DNA of 27,291 bases. It comes from an uncultured Collinsella sp. Lineage in GTDB: Bacteria > Actinomycetota > Coriobacteriia > Coriobacteriales > Coriobacteriaceae. The stretch lies in contig CABUUK010000033.1 in the NCBI GenBank assembly GCA_902494765.1, positions 1-27,291 of the forward strand, given 5' to 3'. Made by a program: the position numbers and the translations under genes. The notes beneath the pieces are model-generated. The model was not told the DNA's origin. It made no database searches and saw only the letters and a list, made by a program, of their open reading frames with translations. Below are positions 22,332-27,291 of the stretch, in pieces. Each line of letters starts with the position of its first letter. The first letter of the stretch is position 1.

Positions 22332-22386
22332 AGCCGCAGCCCGAGCTTTCGCGCAAGCTGCACAAGTAGTTCGTTTAAGTTTTTTG

Positions 22387-22415
22387 ATTCTACAACCAGC
22401 CCAGGGCAAAAGCAA
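22387..22415 (-). promoter_or_regulatory. Promoter of the pilus operon
   Basis: On the minus strand TTGCTT (complement of 22410-22415) and TAGAAT (complement of 22387-22392) are separated by 17 bp. Transcription would begin near 22380, leaving a leader of about 95 bases to the ATG at 22285 that includes the G8 tract. Confidence 0.55.
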
Positions 22416-22457
22416 AATCATGCGTAACCGATTTGCAGTCATTTTTCGCATTTTCCG

Positions 22458-22513
22458 CATTGCGCAGGTAGGACGCCAAAAGTGGCTAAAAAAGCCCCGT
22501 CCTAAATGAGCTA
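22458..22513 (-). repeat. Stop-codon-linked hairpin repeat, copy A
   Basis: Read on the minus strand it begins with the LysR gene stop codon (TAGCTCATTTAGGACGGGGC) and ends CGTCCTACCTGCGCAATG. TAGGACG pairs with CGTCCTA, with an inner GGCT-TTTTT-AGCC stem. It probably ends LysR transcription ahead of the pilus promoter. It matches 16405-16459 over nearly its whole length. Confidence 0.78.
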
Positions 22514-23389
22514 CTTGAGGAGTTGGGCCATGGCGTTGACGAATTTTTGGACTTGGAGGGTGGGCTCGAGCGGGTAGTGCAGAAAGACCGGCACCTCGCG
22601 GCCGCACAGGAACGGCACGCCCACAAAGGCTGGGTGCACCCCCGACCACGCTCCGCAGGTGAGTACCGCGTCGCCCTTTTCCTCCGCCTCGTTAAAGAGC
22701 GCAAAGTCGAAGCTGTCCACATCGATCACGTCCACGCCGCCGTCTGCCAACAGATCGATACGCAGGCTGTCCATAGCGTCGTTGCCGTGGCGGAGCACGC
22801 GCAGGCGCATGCCCTCTAAGTCGGCAACCGTAATGCGTTTCTTGCGCGCCAGCGGGCTCGTCCGTGGCACGTCGATATAAAACGTCACGTTAACGATGCG
22901 GAGCTTTTGGCAGGCATCACCCCAGCGCGGGGTCGAAAAACTCGACTGCACTACATCCACCTCGCGACCAAGGCTGCGCATGACGGATTCGCGTTCGTCG
23001 TAGAGGTCGCTCACCGGCACGATCTCGAAGCGCAACGATGGCTCCAGCTCGTGTACGCCCGTCCACATCGACAGCGTCTGGCGCCCCGGACACATCATCG
23101 ACACGCCCAGACGCACGGCCCCGCCATCGCCCGCCGCGCGTCGGGCACGGCGTAGCGCGTCCTCGGACTGCCGCATGATCGAACGTGCATCGTCCACCAG
23201 CAGAGCACCTGCCGGCGTCACCTTAACACCAGAATGCGAGCGCTCGAACAACGTGATGCCAAACTCGGCCTCGAATCCCGACACCTGCTTGACGAGCGCC
23301 GGGGTCGACACGCGCAATTTTGCCGCCGCACGCGAGAAGCTTCCCAGCTCCGCGGCGGCCGATATGGCCTCAAGTCGTCGATCGTACAC
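22511..23389 (-). CDS. LysR-family transcriptional regulator
   Basis: The 292-residue protein has an N-terminal LysR winged helix (AAAELGSFSRAAAKLRVSTPALVKQVSGFEAEFG) and a periplasmic-binding-protein-like effector domain. The GTG at 23389 is taken as the start: GGGAG lies seven bases upstream, and the helix-turn-helix then has the usual distance from the N-terminus. A longer frame from 23422 is possible. It is divergent from the SDR-MFS-Gfo operon and probably controls it in response to a pathway metabolite. The C-terminal domain is diverged and gives no clue to the ligand. The pilus operon downstream has its own promoter. Confidence 0.87.
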   Translation of the reverse strand: MYDRRLEAISAAAELGSFSRAAAKLRVSTPALVKQVSGFEAEFGITLFERSHSGVKVTPAGALLVDDARSIMRQSEDALRRARRAAGDGGAVRLGVSMMCPGRQTLSMWTGVHELEPSLRFEIVPVSDLYDERESVMRSLGREVDVVQSSFSTPRWGDACQKLRIVNVTFYIDVPRTSPLARKKRITVADLEGMRLRVLRHGNDAMDSLRIDLLADGGVDVIDVDSFDFALFNEAEEKGDAVLTCGAWSGVHPAFVGVPFLCGREVPVFLHYPLEPTLQVQKFVNAMAQLLK

Positions 23390-23569
23390 GTCATTCTCCC
23401 GTTTTCGCACCCGTGGCCACATGGCGCCACAGGGGGTTATTTTCGCAGGTCACGCGCTCGGTTAAGCATAAACTACATTGCACAGTGTGAACCTACGGTT
23501 AACGCCATTCTAACAAATATGCAATTCACCTGCGCAAATGCAAAGCATACGATAACCAGCGAAAACCAC

Positions 23570-23596
23570 GTGGGTCGGTTAATGGGAGCGACCCAC
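23570..23596 (+). other. Leader hairpin before the SDR gene
   Basis: GTGGGTCG (23570-23577) pairs with CGACCCAC (23589-23596) 26 bp before the ATG at 23623, upstream of the ribosome site AAGAAGGGAAG. The rest of the 233-bp divergent gap contains the CACAGTGTG dyad near 23480 but no promoter I can call firmly; LysR binding sites are expected there. Confidence 0.45.
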
Positions 23597-23622
23597 CGGG
23601 AGGCACAAGAAGGGAAGTTCCT

Positions 23623-24504
23623 ATGAGCGATTGGCTTAAGCTCGAGGGCGATGTCTGCGCCGTGACTGGCGCGCTCGGCGGTATGGGCGCCGAGATCTGC
23701 CGCGAGTTCGCCCGCAATGGCGCCAACGTCGTCATGCTCGACCTGGACGAGGAAAAGGTCAAGGCCGCAGCCGCCGACCTCGCCGCCGAGTTTGGCATCC
23801 ACGCCGAGGGTTACAAGATGAACGCCACCGACGAGGCCGAGGTTCAGGCCGCCGTCGACGCCACCATCGCCGACTTCGGCCACGTCGACGTTCTCGTCAA
23901 CACCGCCGGCATCCTGCGCTTCGCAGCTATGGAAGACCTGCCGCTGAGCGACTGGGAGCAGGTGCTCAACGTCAACCTCACCGGCTACTTCATCACCTCG
24001 CAGCGCTTTGGTCGCGAGATGATCAAGACCGGCCAGGGTCGCCTGGTGCACATCTCGACCGTTGCCAGCCACTCCCCCGAGACGTTCTCGGGCGTGTACA
24101 GCTCCACCAAGGCCGGCGTCAACATGATGTCCAAGATGCTCGCCGCCGAGTGGGGCCCCTACGGCGTGCGCTCCAACTGCGTCGAGCCCTGCTTCGTTAA
24201 GACCCCGATGTCGGCCAATTTCTACGCCGACCCCAAGGTCGAAAAGAGCCGCAGCCGCCTAATCGCCACGCGCCGCATCGGCGAGGTCAGCGATATCGCC
24301 AACGCCGTCATGTTCCTGGCGTCCAGGCGCTCGGACTTTACCACCGGCGACGCCATCAAGGTCGACGGCGGCTTCTCCAACATGATGGGCGACCTCACCG
24401 CCAAGCCCGGCGGCCGTCGCGCCTATGCCGACAACTACCTTAAGAGCAAGGGCGTCGAGCTTTGGTCCGACGAGTCCGGCGTCGCTAAGCCGACTGACCA
24501 GTAA
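23623..24504 (+). CDS. Short-chain dehydrogenase/reductase (SDR)
   Basis: The 293-residue NAD(P)-dependent oxidoreductase has the classical SDR pattern: TGALGGMG (15-22) for cofactor binding, Asp40 after the second strand (suggesting NAD preference), NTAG (93-96, a variant of NNAG), Ser145, and YSSTK with Tyr159 and Lys163. A C-terminal tail of about 35 residues (after GGFSNMMGDL) is longer than usual. The ATG at 23623 follows AAGAAGGGAAG. It is the first gene of an operon with an OFA-type MFS and a Gfo/Idh/MocA enzyme, divergent from LysR, so it probably oxidises or reduces a hydroxyl or keto group of an imported polyol or sugar-like acid. Substrate unknown. Confidence 0.88.
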   Translation: MSDWLKLEGDVCAVTGALGGMGAEICREFARNGANVVMLDLDEEKVKAAAADLAAEFGIHAEGYKMNATDEAEVQAAVDATIADFGHVDVLVNTAGILRFAAMEDLPLSDWEQVLNVNLTGYFITSQRFGREMIKTGQGRLVHISTVASHSPETFSGVYSSTKAGVNMMSKMLAAEWGPYGVRSNCVEPCFVKTPMSANFYADPKVEKSRSRLIATRRIGEVSDIANAVMFLASRRSDFTTGDAIKVDGGFSNMMGDLTAKPGGRRAYADNYLKSKGVELWSDESGVAKPTDQ

Positions 24505-24516
24505 ACCAACCTGACA

Positions 24517-24547
24517 GGGAGGACCCGCGGATACGCCCGCTCCTCCC
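24517..24547 (+). other. Intercistronic hairpin between SDR and MFS genes
   Basis: GGGAGGA (24517-24523) pairs with TCCTCCC (24541-24547), with GCGG/CCGC nested inside. No T-run follows. It may adjust the ratio of SDR to transporter by RNA processing or partial termination. Confidence 0.45.
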
Positions 24548-24570
24548 CCGCATCGATCAGAAAGAGTCCA

Positions 24571-25827
24571 ATGGCTTCCACCAACTCCAACAAGGGTCGC
24601 GCCGTCGTGCTTTCCGCCGCGTGCGTCACCATGTTCTTCATCAGCTCCATCGCGCTGTATTCCGTCGTGAGCAAGAACCTGCTCGCCGTCTACCCCGAGT
24701 GGTCCAGCGCTCTTACCTGGGCCTTCCCGGTCTTTCAGACCATCATGGCCGTGACGGGCATCTTCGCCGGCCGCATCTCCGATAAGATCGGCCCGCGCAA
24801 CGTCGTGATCGCCGCCGCCGTGTGCTACGGCCTGGGCTGGTTCATGTCCGGTACCGTCACCGAGCCGTGGCAGTTCTACCTGTGGTTCTCGCTCGTCGCC
24901 GCCATCGGCAACGGCCTGGGCTACAACCCCGCGCTCACCACCGGCCAAAAGTGGTTCATTGACAAGAAGGGCCTCGCCTCCGGTATTACGCTCGCCGCTT
25001 CGACCGCCGGCCCCGCCGTGCTGTCCCCGGTGCTCGCCTCGCTGCTCATCCCGAGCCTGGGCATCTTTGGCGCCCTCAAGGCACTCGGCGTCATCTTCTT
25101 TGTGACGATCGCCGCCTCCGCCCTGTTCCTGAAGGCCCCCGAGGCCGGCTGGCTGCCCGAGGGCTTCGAGGCCCCCAAGGGCGGCGCGCATGCCGGCACC
25201 TTCGGCGACCTCACCCCAGGCGAGATGGTCAAGACCCCGCGCTTCTGGGTCCTCATCGTCACCTTCGCCTTTGCCGCCACCGCGGGCACCCTGCTCGTGG
25301 GCAAGGTTGCCTCCATCGCCGCCGTCCAGCTTTTCGCCGACCCCACGAGCGCCGCGGCCGTCGCCCTCGGCGGTGTAGTGGTCTCCGTCAACACCTGCGC
25401 CAACCTGGTTGGTCGTCTGTCCTTTGGCCAGATCATCGACAAGCTCGGCGCCTATAAGTCGCTGCTCATCAGCCTTGTCGTCACCATCGTCGCACTCGTC
25501 ATCATGTCGATGAGCTTTACGCAGAGTATGTTCTTTGTGGCGCTCGCCCTGCTCGGCTTTAGCTTTGGCGCCCTGCTCGTCATCTACCCGCCGCTCACCG
25601 GTGGCGCCTTCGGCACCAGCAACATCGGCGTCAACTACGGCATCATGTTTTTGGGCTATGCCGCTTCCACCTGGATCAGCCAGCCCATCACCGCCGTGCT
25701 GTATCACGCCGAGGCTGGCAGCGCCGCCTACCAGCAGTCCTTCTACGGCGCCATTGTGATCGCCGCCATCGCCGTCGTGCTCACCGTCTACATGATGGTC
25801 TCCGACAGCAAGAAGAAGTCCGCCTAG
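24571..25827 (+). CDS. MFS transporter, OFA (oxalate/formate antiporter-like) family
   Basis: The 418-residue permease has about 12 membrane segments. It resembles the OFA group of the major facilitator superfamily: the first segment ends with YSVVSKNLLAVYPEWSSAL, followed by GRISDKIGPRNV in loop 2-3, GLGYNPALTTGQKWFIDKKGLASGI and, in the second half, GRLSFGQIIDKLGAYKSLL. Such proteins often exchange small carboxylates but many have unknown substrates. It lies between the SDR and Gfo/Idh genes and probably imports their substrate. ATG 24571 follows AGAAAGAG. An ACAAAGGGACTG-type palindrome separates it from the next gene. Confidence 0.87.
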   Translation: MASTNSNKGRAVVLSAACVTMFFISSIALYSVVSKNLLAVYPEWSSALTWAFPVFQTIMAVTGIFAGRISDKIGPRNVVIAAAVCYGLGWFMSGTVTEPWQFYLWFSLVAAIGNGLGYNPALTTGQKWFIDKKGLASGITLAASTAGPAVLSPVLASLLIPSLGIFGALKALGVIFFVTIAASALFLKAPEAGWLPEGFEAPKGGAHAGTFGDLTPGEMVKTPRFWVLIVTFAFAATAGTLLVGKVASIAAVQLFADPTSAAAVALGGVVVSVNTCANLVGRLSFGQIIDKLGAYKSLLISLVVTIVALVIMSMSFTQSMFFVALALLGFSFGALLVIYPPLTGGAFGTSNIGVNYGIMFLGYAASTWISQPITAVLYHAEAGSAAYQQSFYGAIVIAAIAVVLTVYMMVSDSKKKSA

Positions 25828-25835
25828 TTTTACCG

Positions 25836-25866
25836 ATGCGACAAAGGGACAGCCCCTTTGTCGCAT
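25836..25866. repeat. ACAAAGGGACTG palindrome, intact copy 3 (GCGA variant)
   Basis: ATGCGACAAAGGG (25836-25848) pairs perfectly with CCCTTTGTCGCAT (25854-25866) around ACAGC. It differs from copy 1 by a compensated change on both arms. It lies between the MFS stop and the Gfo/Idh start. Confidence 0.85.
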
Positions 25867-25896
25867 TCCACCGGTCACCAGTATTAAGGAGTCGAA

Positions 25897-26937
25897 ATGT
25901 CTGAGCTCAACCCCGTCCGCATTGCCGTTATCGGCGCCGGCGCCATGGGCCGCAACCACATCCGCTTTGTCACCGAGGAGCCCGAGGCCGAGCTCGTCGC
26001 CATCGCTGACGCCTTTGAGGGCGCCCGCGCCACGGCCGAGGCCGCCGGCGTGCCGTTTTATACCGATCCCGCCCAGATGATGGACGAGGTCAAGCCCGAG
26101 GCCGTCATTATCGCCACCCCCAACGACCTGCATCTGGGCGTTGCCCGCGAGGCCATCAAGCGCAACATCGTGCCGCTGGTCGAAAAGCCGATCTCCAACG
26201 ACCTCGAGGATGCTCAGGCCTTCGCCGCCGAGGCCGAGACCGCCGGCGTGCCCGTGCTCGTGGGCCAGCACCGTCGCCACAACCCCTTCGTCAACAAGGC
26301 CAAGGAGATCATCGAGTCCGGCGAACTGGGCAAGCTCACCGTATCGAGCTTCCACTACATGATCTATAAGAATGACGAGTACTTCGACGTCGAGTGGCGC
26401 CGCAAGAAGGGTGCCGGCCCGATCCTGGTCAACCTGGTTCACGACGTCGACCTGCTCCGTTACCTGCTGGGCGAACCCGTTGCCGTCCAGGGCATGCAGT
26501 CCAGCGCCGCCCGCGGTTTTGAGACCGAGGACTCCGCCGTGGTCAACGTCCGTTTTGCCGACGGCGCGCTCGCAAGCATGACTATCTCCGACGCCACCGC
26601 CAGCCCCTGGAACTGGGAGGCCACCGCTCGCGAGGATCCGCAGTACCGCCCCTTCGACGCCGACGCCTACTTTATCGGCGGAACCCTAGGCGCCCTGTCG
26701 CTGCCCCGCCTGCACCAGTTCTCCTACGACGGCGCCTCTAACTGGCACAAGCCGCTGCAGATGGAGATTCCGGCCGTCGACCCGGCGCTGCCGCACAAGA
26801 TGCAGCTCAAGCACTTTGTGAAGGTTGTCCGCCGCGAGGTCGAGCCCGTCGTGACCCCCGCCGACAACGTCAAGACGCTCACGCTTCTCAACGCCATCAA
26901 GGAGGCCGCCGAGACCGGCCAGCTCGTCGAGCTGTAA
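25897..26937 (+). CDS. Gfo/Idh/MocA family oxidoreductase
   Basis: The 346-residue NAD(P)-dependent dehydrogenase has an N-terminal Rossmann fold with GAGAMG (13-18), the family EKP motif (96-98) and a C-terminal alpha/beta domain. The active-site helix holds LVNLVHDVDLLRYLLGE with His182 and Asp185. The family oxidises or reduces sugars, inositols and related compounds. The ATG at 25897 follows AAGGAG. It is the last gene of the SDR-MFS-Gfo operon, so it may act on the same compound as the SDR, for example in two successive oxidations or an epimerisation through a keto form. The substrate cannot be read from sequence. Confidence 0.89.
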   Translation: MSELNPVRIAVIGAGAMGRNHIRFVTEEPEAELVAIADAFEGARATAEAAGVPFYTDPAQMMDEVKPEAVIIATPNDLHLGVAREAIKRNIVPLVEKPISNDLEDAQAFAAEAETAGVPVLVGQHRRHNPFVNKAKEIIESGELGKLTVSSFHYMIYKNDEYFDVEWRRKKGAGPILVNLVHDVDLLRYLLGEPVAVQGMQSSAARGFETEDSAVVNVRFADGALASMTISDATASPWNWEATAREDPQYRPFDADAYFIGGTLGALSLPRLHQFSYDGASNWHKPLQMEIPAVDPALPHKMQLKHFVKVVRREVEPVVTPADNVKTLTLLNAIKEAAETGQLVEL

Positions 26938-27010
26938 TGCCTTAAGAGCGACCGCGGCAGAAACCCCATGCCGAGCCCCTCGGTCCGCCACCAACAAGCC
27001 CCTCTTCTTT

Positions 27011-27045
27011 GCCCCACGAGCAGCCTCCTGCCCGCGGGGCTTTTT
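27011..27045 (+). terminator. Intrinsic terminator of the SDR-MFS-Gfo operon
   Basis: GCCCC...GCAG (27011-27023) pairs with CTGC...GGGGC (27028-27040) with A/C mismatches around CCTC, followed by TTTTT at 27041-27045. It lies 73 bp past the Gfo/Idh stop. Confidence 0.75.
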
Positions 27046-27159
27046 GCTACTTCGCTGACGATTTTTCTGGGGCGGGGGCTATTTTGTACCTCGGCTTGAT
27101 TCGTTCGCCATGAAATGAGCCTATCTACTACGTTTAACCGATTGCCCTCGACCATGCCG

Positions 27160-27173
27160 AATTTCGCGAAATT
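27160..27173. other. 14-bp perfect palindrome AATTTCGCGAAATT
   Basis: This isolated perfect palindrome lies just beyond the 3' end of the putative partial gene at the right edge. It could be a protein binding site or part of a weak terminator. The rest of 27046-27196 shows nothing I can interpret. Confidence 0.35.
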
Positions 27174-27196
27174 AAAACCGACGCTCCTATAAGTTG

Positions 27197-27291
27197 TCAA
27201 GAGGCAGTTTGCGGGAGCGCTCTCTCCAATTCGCACAGGAGCTCGTAATACCTCCTCTCCAGTTTCGTCGACCGCCGTTTCCCCCGTTCCA
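27197..27291 (-). CDS. Probable C-terminus of a minus-strand gene of unknown function
   Basis: Reading in from the right edge on the minus strand, one frame stays open for 30 codons and ends in TGA at 27197-27199. The peptide is helical and charged (KRRSTKLERRYYELLCELER then ALPQTAS). No family is recognised and the start is outside the window. The alternative frame that stays open longer runs into the Gfo/Idh 3' region and looks like chance. Confidence 0.35.
   Translation of the reverse strand, partial: ERGKRRSTKLERRYYELLCELERALPQTAS

Noticed and set aside
24259..26442. Very long open frame antisense to the MFS and Gfo/Idh genes
   Set aside because: Its translation is low-complexity (Gly, Asp, His, Ala rich) as expected from the complement of GC-rich codons, and the plus-strand genes have clear families and ribosome sites.
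1..27291. CRISPR arrays, tRNA and rRNA genes
   Set aside because: No spacer-repeat pattern was seen: the 33-bp arrays have only three units and no unique spacers of usual length. No tRNA cloverleaf or rRNA signature was recognised.

Overview
The window is GC-rich and dense with short intergenic palindromes. Its gene content (a gallate-decarboxylase-type UbiD system, class B sortase pilus, MarR-linked ABC exporter pair, AAA/DUF4143 ATPases, TIGR04076 protein) points to an anaerobic gut actinobacterium of the Coriobacteriia, most likely Collinsella or a close relative. That placement is inferred from gene content and repeat style; no rRNA or tRNA gene is present to confirm it.

Layout. 1-118: right end of an IS3-family element. 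170-5058 (minus): a prenyl-FMN decarboxylase module, read as lpdD-idi fusion, anion transporter, lpdC (UbiD), lpdB (UbiX). 5220-6473 (plus): a divergent DHA1-type MFS exporter. 6561-10133: two AAA/DUF4143 ATPases pointing at each other, each preceded by its own three-unit array with a 33-bp period, with a low-molecular-weight phosphatase between them. 10192-11338 (minus): pyridoxamine kinase and a TIGR04076 protein. 11339-11900: a 562-bp divergent spacer full of palindromes and a 93-bp tandem repeat. 11901-16126 (plus): a MarR regulator and two translationally coupled ABC half-transporters forming an asymmetric heterodimeric exporter. 16127-16456: large inverted repeat, terminator and a stop-codon repeat. 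16457-22285 (minus): a pilus operon (large anchored adhesin, catalytically altered signal-peptidase-like protein, Spy0128-like pilin, class B sortase). 22511-26937: a LysR regulator divergent from an SDR, OFA-type MFS and Gfo/Idh/MocA operon. 27197-27291: probable C-terminus of a minus-strand gene.

How the parts work together. UbiX makes prenylated FMN for UbiD. The neighbouring fusion joins an LpdD-like domain, the third component of gallate decarboxylase systems, to an Idi-like isomerase domain, the enzyme class that supplies the dimethylallyl group. One locus may therefore link isoprenoid precursor, cofactor, enzyme and substrate uptake. The pilus locus resembles streptococcal FCT-type pili and may be phase-variable through a G9 tract in the adhesin signal peptide. 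The most unusual signals are the LpdD-Idi fusion, the paired 33-bp arrays before the two DUF4143 ATPases, the G-tracts, the repeats that begin exactly at stop codons, and hairpin families with compensatory changes.
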